Below are positions 1 to 59,765 of a stretch of DNA of 64,000 nucleotides, in pieces; within the stretch, counting starts at the first letter, position 1, and each line of letters starts with the position of its first letter. Origin of the DNA: Cacajao melanocephalus (taxonomy: Eukaryota; Chordata; Mammalia; Primates; Pitheciidae). The stretch is from contig CAUYLG010062798.1 in NCBI GenBank assembly GCA_963573385.1, positions 48,760 through 112,759 of the forward strand, given 5' to 3'. Made by a program: the position numbers and the translations under genes. Below the pieces are notes generated by a model. The model worked only from the letters and a program-made list of their open reading frames with translations, had not been told where the DNA came from and did not search any database.

Positions 1-120
1 ATAGAGAGAGCATGACCAGAGGCAGTGAGAAGAGAGTCACACAAGGAACCAGTCCACAGCTGAGGTCCTGGAACCAGCTAGGGGTGCGAGGAGGGCACCG
101 TGGAAAAGGCTGAGACTTAC

Positions 121-26638
<26,518 letters not shown>

Positions 26639-27047
26639 GGTGTATCCTGCAGGTGGCAGAAAACTGACATGGCCCTTGGCCCACTGAAAATAGAAACCAG
26701 CAAACTAACAGCCAGATCCAGGGAACATCTGTGGACAAGAGATCTTATTAGTCTTGTCCAAGATAGGGCATCTCAGGGCAACACAGAGTGACAAATACGT
26801 GACCATCTGCATATCTAAGGATAGTTCATTTACTCAATTACTGAAATCTAATGCTTTAAACCCCAAAAGATATTCAACCACACTGGCTACCACAGGTCCA
26901 GTGGTGATAACCATCAAACCAGATAACCCCTCAGTGCTTTTTGTCCATTTCCTTGGCTTTAAATAGCATCCATATGCTGATGATCCCCAAACTGATACCA
27001 CCACAAATCTCTCCTCTAGGCTCCAAGTTCTTATGTCCAATTTCTTT

Positions 27048-27302
27048 CTCTCTTTTTTTTTTTTGAGACAGCATCTTGCTCTGTCATCCAGGCTGGAGTG
27101 CAATGGCACAATCTCGGTTCACTGCAACCTCCGCCTCCTGGGTTCAAGTGATGTGATTCTCCTGCCTCAGCCTCCTGAGTGGCTGGGATTACAGGCATAT
27201 GCCACCATGCCCAGCTAATTTTTATATTTTTAGTAGAGAAGGGGGTTTTACCGTGTTGGCCAGGCTGGTCTCGAACTCCTGACCTCAAGTGATCAGCCTG
27301 CT
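27048..27302 (-). mobile_element. Alu (inverted), truncated
   Basis: T-run then GAGACAGCATCTTGCTCTG to GACCTCAAGTGATCAGCCTGC; the final (5') part of the Alu is missing. In SEC31B intron 1. Confidence 0.92.
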
Positions 27303-27415
27303 TATATGCAATTTCTAATCAAATATTTCCCTGGATATAGCAGATACCTAACGTGGGTTATAAACTCCCATTTTAATCTGTCTTAAATGGAATTCTCTAT
27401 TTTACCATCTCTTCT

Positions 27416-27460
27416 GTTTTTTTTGTTTGTTTGTTTGTTTTTTTGTTTTTTTTTTCAGAA
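27416..27460 (+). repeat. (TTTG)n/T-rich low complexity
   Basis: GTTTGTTTGTTTG with T8-T10 runs. Confidence 0.9.
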
Positions 27461-27489
27461 AGGAGCAAAGTCACAATCTCTTCTATTCT

Positions 27490-28290
27490 TCCTCCAGTTT
27501 TCTTCATCTTGGTAAATGGTTCCACTATTCACCCAATTCCTCAACCTAGAAGCCTGAAAATCCCTCTTGATCCTTCCTTCTCCCTCTTTCTCTTCTAATC
27601 CATTATTTAGTCTCCCTGATTTTACCTCCAAAACATATCTTAATCTGTCTACTTTTCTCTATTTTCGCTGCCAACAGACTTTTTGATTATACCATCTCTC
27701 ACCTGGATTACTGCAACAGTCTCCCAATTAGCTAACCACTTGCTACTCAAGCCATTACCCAATTCACTCTTTACACAGCAGCAGGAGTGAACTTCTAAAA
27801 TAAAAAGTAGGATTTTGGCATTCTACGCTTAAAATCTTTCAATGATTTCTCTCATACACAAAATAAAATTCAAACTTCTTTGAGCCCTGCCCAAAGGTTC
27901 CAGCCCACCGCTTCATCTTTTGATTCTTCTTATTCATTGTGCTTAGCCACGCTAGCCTTTAATTTCCTGACGTTTTTCCTTCCTTAGAGCCTTTGCAAAT
28001 GCTGTTCCCTATACTCTGAATGCTCTTCCCTTCACTTTCTACATGACTGGCCCCTTATCTCTTTCTGGGCTCAGCTTCTCACTTCCCCAGATACGTGAAC
28101 TACGCAATCACAAACAGTCTCAATTTTTTTCTTCCTAGCAATTTAATTACATATTTATTTACATTTACATTGTCAGGCTCTTCCACTAATATGCAAGCTT
28201 CATGAGAGCTGGCACTGTGTCTGCTTTTGTTCGCTATGTTGTAACTAGTTTCCAAACGAACCTCTGGCATATGGTAAGAGCTCGAATGTA
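27490..28290 (+). repeat. L2, long segment
   Basis: CACCTGGATTACTGCAACAG, CACAGCAGCAGGAGTGAAC, GCCTTTGCAAATGCTGTTCC and GCAAGCTTCATGAGAGCTGGC follow L2 3' order over about 800 bases. Confidence 0.8.
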
Positions 28291-28714
28291 GACATCTATT
28301 TTAACTCTGTGGTTTCTGATCTAATTCTAATGTTTATTCAAGGTCCCATCCCAACAGGCTAGCAAAGAGGTAGAAAGGATTTTTTTAAAAATTACACTGA
28401 AGTTGAGAAAACTCGAAACCTACTGTGACCTGCCTGAATAAGCTATAATCAGATAAGTCTCACCTACAAAAACAGGAGATAGTATTACTTAATTTCTAAT
28501 GTACTTTCCAGCTTGAAGAAAGTTTAAGCCTGCCCGTTAAGCCAAGATTTCCAAGGGACCTTTAAACACTGGTAGCTGCTATCGGGTATCCTGTGACCAG
28601 CTCAACACTCTGCTATGCAGTCTCTAGTGCCACCTGGTGGTCACAATCATTTTCAGGCTTCTGGGGAAAGCGCCTAATAACAAAAACAGGAGCTACGACA
28701 AGGAGCTGTGCATT

Positions 28715-28865
28715 TGATGTGCATATCTCATTTAATTCTCTCAATGGTCCTATTAGGTAAGTAAGTACTACGATTATCCCCACTTTCCAGAGATGACTAC
28801 TGGCTAGGTCAGGATGTGAACCTCCTTCAGTCTCAAGGGCCCATATTTTTAACCACTGTACTAGT
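28715..28865 (-). repeat. MIR (inverted)
   Basis: CATTTAATTCTCTCAATGG, TTATCCCCACTTTCCAGAG and TTTTTAACCACTGTACTAG, just upstream of the SEC31B island. Confidence 0.75.
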
Positions 28866-28949
28866 CGAAACTAAACCAGAAAGTGTTTAAATCGCTGACA
28901 GTCTAGGAATTGGGAAAAAGGGCTCTTAATTCACATTGTTCAGAGGCAT

Positions 28950-29650
28950 CTGTTACAAAAAGGGCCCCCGCCGGGGTCAGATTGGCCATGGGGGCGTGAG
29001 GGGGAGATAACCAAGGAAATGCTGGACAGACCTGCCGTGCAGGAGGGCACCAGCTAGCCCTGGCAGTCCAGTCCCTAGGGAGGATGGTCAGCACAGCTTC
29101 TTCCCCGCGGTCGCCGAAGCTCGGCGCGCCAGGATCAGCAACGACAGGTCTTCCCGCCCGGCCCAAAAGCAGCGACACCGGGCGGGCCAGGTCAGGACCG
29201 AGGCGGACGGGAAGGCGCAAGGACAGCGCTGAACAGGGAGGCCCGCGTCGGGCTGGGGGCTCCCGTGCGGCAGGGACAGCAGAGCCGGATCCAATTCAAG
29301 AGCAGGCGAAGCGGAGGCCCCCAGGGCCAGGACCCGCGGGCAGGGCAGGCGCGGGCTGGGGTCTCCACAGCGAGCCGGCTCCCCTCGGCGCTCTGCCCTC
29401 GGCTCCCCTCAGCGCAATCTCTGCTCCCAGGGACCTCAGACCGGCGGGCCGAACCAACCTGTGCGGAGGACCCCGGACAGGGGTCAGGCGCGGCGGCCGG
29501 AGTGGGTCCTCTCGCGCGGAGCCGGGCGCTGTGGACGGCGGCTGCGGAGGGCCAAAAGCGGCGCGGACCCGACAGGGCTCCGCCGCAAACACGCTCCGCG
29601 GACGCTGAGCCAAAAACCCGGACAGACCCACGGAGAACGTTTCCAAAAGG
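28950..29650 (-). promoter_or_regulatory. SEC31B: CpG island: SEC31B promoter and non-coding exon 1
   Basis: Very GC-rich with dense CpG (for example TCGGCGCGCC near 29120 and CGCGGCGGCCGG near 29490), in contrast to the AT-rich flanks. It lies about 2.5 kb upstream of the first coding exon. A minus-strand donor CACAG|GTTGGT at 29457-29458 is a plausible end for exon 1; another, GGCAG|GTCTGT, is at 29030-29031. The exact start site cannot be read from sequence. Confidence 0.75.
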
Positions 29651-30160
29651 GTTTATAGCTTTTCACCGGGTCTCCCTCACCTGCCCTGTGATTGCGCAGT
29701 GGGTCAGATCCGGACCAGTAAGTTCCCGTCTATTGAGTTTCAGCCAGGGAGAAGACCCGGCCCTAGCCCCAGGAGCCCTCAGTGGAATCCATTTAGTTGA
29801 AAAGGTAAAAAGCAATGGAGGCTGTAAATGGCAGTGAGTGATGCCCTGCAGCCCAGCAGAAACTGATGCCCAAAAACTTGGTTGAATTAAGGGCTGTAAG
29901 TGTGTGAGGTGAGACTTACAGGGCCAGGGGTTCCTGAAATATTTCAGGATCATAGGAGGGTTGTTATCCTTTGGAGCTGCAAGAACACAGGTGATATTCC
30001 AGCAAAGACGAAGAAGCCAAACCGGCCAATAGGCACCCTGGAATTTTCCATACTGTGAATGAAACAGAGGCAGGAGGGGACTGGATGCGGATTGTGGAGT
30101 TCCAATTCAATTCTGCAGATAAGTGAGAGTTACTGAAAATTACAGGGTAGGATGCAATAA

Positions 30161-30465
<305 letters not shown>

Positions 30466-30469
30466 TCAA

Positions 30470-30470
<1 letters not shown>

Positions 30471-30500
<30 letters not shown>
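30471..30500 (+). repeat. (TC)n microsatellite
   Basis: About 15 uninterrupted CT units in place of the Alu A tail. Confidence 0.95.
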
Positions 30501-30502
<2 letters not shown>

Positions 30503-30726
30503 TGTATTTTGTGTCTAGCAATATGGAACCCCTGCAGAGCTGGAGGCAGGGGCTCAAATTAGGAGAATAATAGAACAATCCACGTACCAGGTGATGAAAG
30601 CCTGGATTAACATAGTGGTGATGATTATTGTAAAGGAGAGTTGGACAGGCTTTCCTGGCTGATAAAGGCTTCAGAGCCTGGGAGACTAGAAAAACTGTGG
30701 TACTCTCTTAATAGAGCCAGAGAACG

Positions 30727-31027
30727 GCCGGGCGCAGTGGCTCACGCCTGTAATACCAGCACTTTGGGAGGCCAAGGAGGGCAGATCACCAGGTTGGGAG
30801 TTCAAGACCAGACTAGCCAACATGGTGAAACCCTGTCTCTACTAAAAAATACAAAAATTAGCTGGGCATGGTGGCTCGTGCCTGTAATCCCAGCTACTTG
30901 GGAGGGTGAGGTAGGATAATTGCTTGAACGGGGCCCAGGAGGCGGAGGTTGCAGCGAGCCGAGATTGCGCAACTGCACTCCAGCCTGGGTTACAGAGTGA
31001 GACTCCATTTCAAAAAAAAAAAAAAAA
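30727..31027 (+). mobile_element. Alu, full length
   Basis: GGCCGGGCGCAGTGGCTCAC to a 17-base A tail; low divergence. Confidence 0.95.
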
Positions 31028-31130
31028 GCTAGAGCTAGAGAACTTCAGGTGAGGAGGGGGCCGTGAAAAGATCATGTATTTTTTATGTTGAAGAAATTGT
31101 GCCACTTCCATATAAAAATGTTCTGTAGAC

Positions 31131-31722
<592 letters not shown>

Positions 31723-31734
31723 TGACAATTATTT

Positions 31735-31860
31735 TCACCTTGTATTATAACTGCTGGTCTGCTATGTAACTATTTGAAGGTGATTACTTTGTCTTGCTCA
31801 GTTTTATATCTCCAGGGCCTATCAGTGTTTGATACATATTAGACACACAGATGTTTGTTA
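31735..31860 (+). repeat. L2-like fragment
   Basis: TTTGTCTTGCTCAGTTTTAT, CTCCAGGGCCTATCAGTG and GATGTTTGTTAAGG resemble the L2 tail. Confidence 0.5.
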
Positions 31861-31911
31861 AGGAAATTATTAATGCTATAGAGAATGAAAACAGCTAAAA
31901 AGCCAGTGGAG

Positions 31912-32203
<292 letters not shown>

Positions 32204-32214
32204 AGATGCATGAG

Positions 32215-32510
32215 GGCCAAGTACAGTGGCTCCTGCCTGTATTCCCAGTGCTTTAGGAGGCTGAGGCAGGATTGCTTGAGACCAAGAGTTCAAGCCAGCC
32301 TGGGCAACATAGCAAGATCCCATTTCAACAAAAAATAAGATAGATAGGTTTTGTATCAGGTCTTGTACCAGTAGTCCTAGCTACTAAGGAGGCTGAGCAA
32401 GGAAGATCCCTTGAGCCCAGGAGTTTGAGGTTACAGGGAGCTGATTGTGCTACTGCACTTCAGCCTGGGGAAGAGAGGAAGACCCTATCTCTAAACAAAA
32501 CAAAAAAACA
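32215..32510 (+). mobile_element. Alu, old (J-like)
   Basis: GCCAAGTACAGTGGCTCCTG to AACAAAACAAAAAAAC; strongly diverged. Confidence 0.88.
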
Positions 32511-32828
32511 GATGCATGAGTTAAACATAGTTTTCCTCTAAGGCTGTTACAGGAGTGTGGATGAGTCATTAAAAGTAATGAAAGCTATGAACATGTTCAA
32601 TAGTAACTTGCTGAACTGTCCTCTAATTCATAAATACAGGTAATGTCAATTTATTAAGATGCTATGATTAAGAAGCTACTCTGGAATAAGAAATATTCTT
32701 ATAACGGAAATAAGATCAGAAGCAGTCCCAGCCTTAGGCAGACAGGACAAAAAAAACCCGTTAATCCTGTAATATATTTGAAACACCTTAGGGCACAATT
32801 TTTTCCAACTAACCACTATTATTAAGGA

Positions 32829-33413
<585 letters not shown>

Positions 33414-33718
33414 TAGAAAGGTTTTTTATGGGAAATAAATGTTGTTCCAACTTGGGAAGTCAGCAACATTTCTTCCTTGACCCTTAACACCTGCCACACA
33501 GCTAAAACCCTCAAGTACCTTCACAGCCCAAGTGAAATTAACAAATTCACATCTTGTGCTTAAGCACCCATCCACCCCACCCTCCTATCCTTTAAATTTC
33601 AGAATAAGAAAATAGGGAAGAGGGCAGATATCAAGCAGGAAAAAAGGGAAAAGGATGAGGTTCCTCAGGGCAGTGACTAGTCCTGGGGAAATGAGGCACA
33701 AATACCACGGCACTGAGT

Positions 33719-33724
33719 TTTATT
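33719..33724 (-). terminator. NDUFB8: NDUFB8 polyadenylation signal AATAAA
   Basis: Minus-strand CCTAATAAAACTC lies 76 bases past the stop codon, giving a short 3' UTR typical of NDUFB8. Cleavage would be expected near 33695-33710. Confidence 0.85.
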
Positions 33725-33799
33725 AGGGATTTCATTAAGGTTAAATTTCTAGGAATGAGGGAGTCCTAGTTAGAGGGCACAAAAGCCCATGAAGCCTCC

Positions 33800-39616
<5,817 letters not shown>

Positions 39617-40483
39617 CTTCCCCTTCTTCACGGTTTCCTTCTGCACATGCGCAAAGGCCCGTCACGGCGGCTGAGCCGGGCCAAACCGGACGGAGGAAGC
39701 CGGGAGTGAAGAAATGTCGAAGGGTTCAACAGGGGCGGGGTCTAAATGCGGAGTTGGGAAGCCAGGGGTTGGATAGAGGCTGGCAGGGATAAGCGGGAAG
39801 AAGAGAAAACCAGGCAGGTCACGTTTACATTTCAGAATGTTGTGTCCTTTTTCTCCCCGAGCTGACATCCCAGAGATGATGGGAACTCAGGACCTCAGCA
39901 ACTCAAGTAGACAGCTCAACCACCTCCCCCAGGAGCTGTACTAGTGAGATGAGCCTGTCTTACTCTCTTCTCTGGCTGCTTGCTTTCCTCTCCTTCACGG
40001 ACACTTCCTTCCATCCCCAAACGTTATCATTCCTCAAATTCCGTTCGTCTTGCTTGTTCTGTTCTCCAAATCAGCTGATCTTCATTTAGACGCTAGTGCA
40101 ACTCACAAATCGGCCCTGACTTGGCGGCTCCTTAGTTTCAGTCCGTGTTTCCATCTGCCTGTCTCAGTCACCTCAACCCAACAAATGTAAAATTAAACCT
40201 ATCACAAGAAGCAGCTCCCCAGAGACAGCTTAAAGTCTCAGAGGTGGTAGGACTTGAATAAAACAAACAAATTTCAAACCGGCCCATAATGAACAAACTC
40301 TAATTCACCAGAAGAATTGGAGACACTATAATGTTTGCCTATGAATGTTTTCACTTGGGATTTGAATAACTTACACATGATAAATATGCATGTATTTCCA
40401 GTGACTTTTCAGGTGACCACAGTTTGGGAGCAGAACCTATTATTATAAACATTTCTCAAGTATATATCAGCAATAAAGATGGA

Positions 40484-40612
40484 TATAAGCTGGGAGGTTT
40501 GGCTCACCCCTATAATCCTAACATTTTGGGAGACCTAGCCTGGAGAATGGCTTGAGACCAGGAGTTTGAGAACAGCCTGGGAAACATAGTGAGACTTCAT
40601 CTCTCTTTTTTT
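40484..40612 (+). mobile_element. Alu left monomer
   Basis: AGCTGGGAGGTTTGGCTCAC to TGAGACTTCATCTCTC; no right arm. Confidence 0.78.
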
Positions 40613-40805
40613 AAGTTATAAAAATTAAAAGTAAATAAATACGGATATATACTACTTAATATGTAAATTTTGGGGAGAACTATACAACAACGTGCCGTCT
40701 TATAAATGAGCATCACTAGTTGATGTTCAGAATAATTGGGCAACATCTGCATTCAACCAATAGCAAACACTGATCTAATTAAGGTCAAGAAACAGAATTG
40801 ATCTA

Positions 40806-41145
<340 letters not shown>

Positions 41146-42518
41146 ATAAATTCACCCTTTTAAAGTGTACAATAAAGTAATTTTTAGTACATTTACAAAG
41201 TTGTGCAATCATCATCACTATCTAATTCTAAAACATTTTTATTGCTTCCAAAAAAACCCATACCATTAGCACATTACCCCTACTTCTACCTGCTGGCAAC
41301 CGCTAATTTACTTTGTTTCAATGGGTTTGCCTATTCAGGGTAGTGGATCATGTAATATGTGGCCTTTTGTGTCTATTTTCTTTCACTTAGGATAATGTTT
41401 TCAAAGTTTGTCTGTGTTGTAGCACATATCAGTATGTCATTCCTTTTTTGGTTGTATAATATTTCATTATATGAATGTACAGTACAGCATTTTATTTATA
41501 ACACATATCAGTTAATGGACATTTGAGCTGGTTTTGCTTTTTTGGATATTGTGAATAATGCTGCTATGAACATTTTTGTATAAGTTTTTGTCTGGGTATA
41601 CGTTTTCTATCCTTTTGGTTATATGCCTAGGAGTAGACTTGCTGGGTCATAGGGTAACTCTATGGTTTAACTTTCTGAAGAACTGCCAAATTGTTTTTCA
41701 AAGCAGCTGTGACATGTTCCATCCCCACTAGCAGTGTGTCAGGGTTCCAGTTTCTCCGTATCTTTATCAACACCTGTTATTGTCTTTTTTTAATATTGTC
41801 ATGTGAGTACCAGTAAATGGTATTTCATTGCAGTTTTCATTTGCAGTACCCTGATGACTAATAACGTTGAGCATCTTTCCATGTGCTTATTGGCCATGGT
41901 ATATCTTCTTCGGAGGAATGTCTGTTCAAACCGTTTGTTTATTTTTAAATTGGTTTGTCTTTTTTATTGTTGAGTTGTAAGAGTTCTTTATGTATTCTAG
42001 ATACAATTTCCTGATCATCTGATTTACACAATTTGTAAATATTTTCTCTGACTCTGTAGGTTTTTCTTACTTTCTTGCAGTGTCTTTTGGAACCCTGTGT
42101 TTATCATGAAAGGGTGTTGGAGTTTGTCAAAAGCTTTTCCTGTGTCTATTGAGATGATCATGTAGGGTTTTTTTTTCTTTCACTAATATATTGTATTATG
42201 TTGATTATAAATGATTAATTAATAAAATATGATCACTACATGGTGTGTTATACTGATCATTTTCAGATGTTGAACTGACCTGGCATTCCTGGAATAAATC
42301 CCACTTGGTCATGGTATTTTATTATTTGTATATGATGTTAGACTCAGTTGGCTAGTATTCTGTTAGGATTTTTGCATCTATGTTCATAAGAAATACTGGT
42401 TTACAGTTTTCTTGTGATGTCTTTGTCTTGTTTTGATGTCACAGTAATGCTGGCCTCATACAATGAATTCAGACATGTTCTGTTTTTTGGAAGAGTTTAT
42501 GAAGGATTGGTGTTAATT

Positions 42519-42784
<266 letters not shown>

Positions 42785-42839
42785 AGTGTTAATTTTTAAA
42801 AAATGTTTGGTGAACATCAGTGAATCCATCTGGTCTTGA

Positions 42840-43496
<657 letters not shown>

Positions 43497-43711
43497 TAAT
43501 TCAATCTCTTGTTACAGGTCTATTCAGATTTTCTATTTCTTCTTGAACCAGCTATTATACCTTGTGCCTTTCTAGGAATTTGGCCATTTCATCTAGGTTC
43601 TCTAATTTTTTGACATACAATTGTTCATAATATGTCCTTATACACCTATTGTTTGGGGTAATATCCCTGTTTCATTCTTGATTTTAGTTCTTTGAATCTT
43701 CTTGATCTTAA

Positions 43712-44022
<311 letters not shown>

Positions 44023-44082
44023 CTAATTTATTTTTAATTCCCAAGGTTATGAATCAATACATTCTTGTAAAAATTCAAACAT

Positions 44083-44324
<242 letters not shown>

Positions 44325-44429
44325 TCACCTAGAGCCTCAAACCCTTCCACAGACGTAGCCCTATTATTGGTTTGATGTAGCATGGTTACTATGTAGCGTA
44401 ATTACATAGTTAAGCCAGTGCATTCGTTT

Positions 44430-45055
44430 CTATTGGGGCGTAACAAATTACTATAAATTTAGCAGCCCAAAATACCAATTTATTTTCTTACATATTCCAT
44501 GAGTCCAGGTACTGGTTGGCTGAGTCCTCAGCTCAGGGTCTTTTCAGGCTGACATCAAAGTGTTGGCTGGGTTGTTGATCTCATCTGAGGATCTGTGTGT
44601 GTCCTTTCCCAAGTTCAGTGGTTGTTGCCAGAATTCCGTTACTTGCATTTGTAGGATTAAGGTGCCCACTTTCTTGTTGGCTGTCACCCATGAGCCTTTC
44701 TCAGCTCCTAGAGTCCACCTGCCATTTCCTGCCATATGGCAGTTTGCTCCTTCAAGGCAAACAGGACAGCTGTGCTGTGGTTTCAAATCTCTTAGATTCT
44801 GTCTCTGACCTCTAGCCCCGATTTAAAGGGCTAGAGTGATAAGATTAAGCCCACCAGGATAAATCATCTTTTTTGATTACCTTAAAGTTAATTGGTTAGG
44901 GGCTTTAATTACATCTTTGTCATATAAGCTAACCTAACTACAGGAGTGACACTCTATCATATTCGCAGTCGTGTTTTCTTTTAAGGGGAGAAATGTATAC
45001 AGAATTGTGTACACCATAGGGTACAAATCTTGGGATACATCTTAGAATTGGGCCT
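44430..45055. repeat. Old interspersed repeat, family uncertain
   Basis: GTAACAAATTACTATAAATTTAG, TTCTTACATATTCCATGAGTC and TTAGAATTGGGCC follow the order of a common ancient mammalian repeat (taaaacaacacaaatttatt type). I cannot name the family. Confidence 0.4.
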
Positions 45056-45088
45056 CTCACAGCCAGTCAGAAGAACTGTCCAAGTAAG

Positions 45089-45120
45089 CAATAGAGGTAA
45101 TTAATACGGCCTTTTATAAT
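45089..45120 (+). repeat. 32-bp direct repeat, copy 1
   Basis: CAATAGAGGTAATTAATACG followed by GCCTTTTATAAT; one mismatch to 45225-45256. Confidence 0.95.
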
Positions 45121-45152
45121 CAATATAGATTCAATCTATATTGATTATAAAA
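45112..45152. repeat. 20-bp perfect palindrome with 1-base centre
   Basis: Arms 45112-45131 (TTTTATAATCAATATAGATT) and 45133-45152 are exact reverse complements around C45132. It overlaps the end of the first 32-bp direct repeat. Confidence 0.97.
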
Positions 45153-45224
45153 TCAATTCGATTTTTCTTCCTATATCACCATTTCTCCTACTTGAATATA
45201 TGCTTGCCATGAAACCAATGTTAC

Positions 45225-45256
45225 CAATAGAGGTAATTAATATGGCCTTTTATAAT
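45225..45256 (+). repeat. 32-bp direct repeat, copy 2
   Basis: CAATAGAGGTAATTAATATG then GCCTTTTATAAT, 136 bases after copy 1. Confidence 0.95.
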
Positions 45257-45665
45257 TGTTTGAATCTATATTTGTGATATAAGCAGAAAAATCAAATGAT
45301 GCTAAACAAAAGAAAACTGTCCTTGATTTTGGAAGAATTCAACTTGCCGTGTATCTTTTGCCTAGGCCTTCAGGCAGCCTTTGCCCTACATCTACCAATG
45401 TGATCATTGCTTTTCCTTCTGACTTTTTTTTTTTTTCTTTGATCCGAACGCATCCTTCTGACTTCTTTAGGTGGGTCAAGAGTTTGCTTTTCTCCCGATT
45501 CATAAGTGTAAAGTTTAATGCCTAACTGAACTTGCTTCCTTCTTTGACTCGTGTGTAGACGTGGGCACACTGGGGCAGCATTTTTTTGTGTTTTGCTCTA
45601 CCGGACGATCATCGCTATTCTGTGGGACTAGTGTCTAGCCCCACTTCTTCAGGAGTGGAGCCAGG

Positions 45666-57425
<11,760 letters not shown>

Positions 57426-57747
57426 CCTGCCAGGAGTCAAGGCCTCCTGCCAGGTGACTGCTGTCCCGTCCACACCGCTTCATTGATGAGGACAGGAGAC
57501 TCCAAGCGCTAGTATTGCACGCTGCACTTAATGGACTGGACTCTTGCCATGGCCCAGGAGGCAGGTGTTTGGGGCGAGGCAGGGCAGTTGGCACTCCACT
57601 CCTATTTGGAGGGACTTCATACCGTTGCCTCTTGTGCCCCAGCACCTTCTCTCTCTGCCCCCCGCCTAAAGTCCTGCATTCAGTGTGTGGAGTCCCAGCT
57701 TTTGGTTGTCGTCATGTCTGTGTGTATGTTAGTCTGTCAACCTCGGA

Positions 57748-57790
57748 ATGTGTGTGCGCGTGTGTGCATGCACACGCATGTATGTATCTG
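57748..57790 (+). repeat. TG/CA-rich short tract
   Basis: GTGTGTGCGCGTGTGTGCATGCACACGC, alternating purine-pyrimidine, in the HIF1AN 3' UTR. Confidence 0.9.
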
Positions 57791-58274
57791 TTCCCTGTTC
57801 CTCCCTTCTGGGTCAGGATGTCACTTCTGGCTCTCAGCCCTATCTCCTGCAACCTCAGTGCCTCAGCCTGAGAGAGAGAGGAGATGCTCTTGGACCCCCA
57901 CTGCATCTGGGCTGCAGGGCCAGAGCTAGTCTGACCATTAGGGCAGTCTGCCTCCTGACAGTTTTTGCATAGTCAAGCTCTAGGCAGTGTGGGAATGGCT
58001 ACTGGGACTCTAATGGGGTGAATGAGAGGGGAGGCTTGCCTTTGAGAGCCTAGATAGCCTTCCTGTGAGAGAGAGGATTAGATAGGGTTCCAACTGGGAC
58101 CTACAAGCTCAAGCCATACATAAAAGGACCTTGGGACATAAGAACCAATGATTGTGCATAAGTTACAAATTATAGACACATAGAATTTCTCTCTTTCATC
58201 ACCAGCTCTTGCCCCTATGGTGGGTACCAAGGGAGTTCTCCTAGCTGTGGCTTCTCTAGGTTCTAGGGGGTGCA

Positions 58275-58420
58275 GGCCTGTGTGTGTGTGTGTGTGTGTG
58301 TGTCTAGGCTCTAGGGAGTGCAAGCCTGTGTGTGTGTGTGCATACGTGTATGTATCCACACTGGCCTGCCTAGGGATACAAGCCTGTGTTTGTGTGTGTG
58401 TGCACGTATGTGTGTGTATG
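58275..58420 (+). repeat. TG-rich minisatellite-like array
   Basis: Three units of about 50-60 bases share GCAGGCCTG/GCAAGCCTG/ACAAGCCTG followed by (TG)n and TCTAGG/CCTAGG spacers. Confidence 0.85.
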
Positions 58421-59644
58421 CACACTGGCCAGCCTCCCTACTTACCAAGGTTCTCCACTGCTTATCTTCTCCAGTGGGATAGTACAGTGTGAGCCCCCAG
58501 GAAGTACTGCCTGACTTATCCTAAGCTTTTACACTTGGATTTTAGCCATCATATATTGGCCAGGTCTCACTGCAGCCTGTCCGGGGCTGACTGGCTAGAG
58601 CCTCCAGGCCCTACAGTGCTCCCTGCCCAGGCCGTATCCTTTATTCCTGCTGAGCTTCCTGGCTGAATAGTGAAATGGGGTCAAGCCCAGGCAGCTCACT
58701 CACTACCTGTGATTCACCTCAGGGCACGGGCAAACACATAGCCTTGCCTCTTAAAGCCAGCGCCTCTGCCAGACCCCATTTAATGTGCCACAACACCCTC
58801 AATAGTCAGGGCAACTGGTAGAGCATGGAAGTCGAATTTCCTTTTCTCTTAGGAGCTTCTAATGGGCACCCTCTCAGGGCTGCAGCTTACAGGTGAGCAA
58901 CTGTGATTGCACAACTGGAAGGGCCACCGTTCACATCTGTTCAGTAGGAATGGGGCCCCTGGAATTGGGCATTGTGGTGGCCCTGTGTCTCCTCACCTCT
59001 CTTCCTGTCTTCATCCCCTTCTCTCTGGAAGGGAAGAAGAGTTGGAAGGTCTCCGGTTTTCTTTTCTTTTTTCTTTTGCCAAAGGTTTACTTTCAGCATC
59101 TGAGCTGTGGCTCTCACCCTGAAGCTCAGTTTATAGTGCACTGATGGACTGAGAGGATGTGTTTGTATGCTTTTGCATGCCTGAGTTTGGTTTTTGAGGA
59201 GAGGCGTATATTTTTAGTACCTCATTCTGGGGTTCTCTGATGCAGTGTGGATGTGAAGGCATGGTACCTTCTCAAGTGTAGCTCTTTCAAATATAGTCAA
59301 TGCTGGGAAATGTGATTGTAGTGATCTCTATCCCTCTACTTCTTTTGGGAAAGAGGAGTGCAGCAAAGAAAGCAAGGCAGACAGAGGATAAACTTGGCCA
59401 CAGTTACGCTTGGAAAAATAGTAGATTATCTTCGTTCTCCTCAGGAGGTCTGCTGTATTCCTGGCTCAGCCCTCAAAGATGTGGGTGATGCGTCAAGGAG
59501 GTGTGCACTCAGCTGGTCCTTGCTGGGTTCTGTGCTGACACAGGTCTCACCTAAGGTGGCTGAAGGGGAGGGAAGGAAAAGGCTAATCTTGGAAGCGTCA
59601 CAGGATTGGTCTTGATCCTTGAGTAATACAAGAGTGACCCTGAT

Positions 59645-59765
59645 TTTTAGACACCTAATATGTGCCTAGTGCTTTTATCTTTGTTCCTCACTATCCTGCA
59701 AGGTAGGTATTCCCACAGAGGAAGAAATGGGCTCAGAGAGATTAGGTAATGAGTTACAATCAGTT
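59645..59765 (-). repeat. MIR fragment (inverted)
   Basis: CACCTAATATGTGCCTAGTGC, CAAGGTAGGTATTCCCAC and GGCTCAGAGAGATTAGGTAA in the 3' UTR. Confidence 0.75.

Noticed and set aside
29084..29837. Long plus-strand open frames (174 and 190 codons) in the SEC31B CpG island
   Set aside because: Arg/Pro/Gly-rich composition, as GC-rich DNA gives by chance; they overlap several other frames and show no domain or splice support.
58078..58492. CRISPR-like spaced repeats
   Set aside because: TG-rich low-complexity units in a primate 3' UTR, without conserved repeats and unique spacers.
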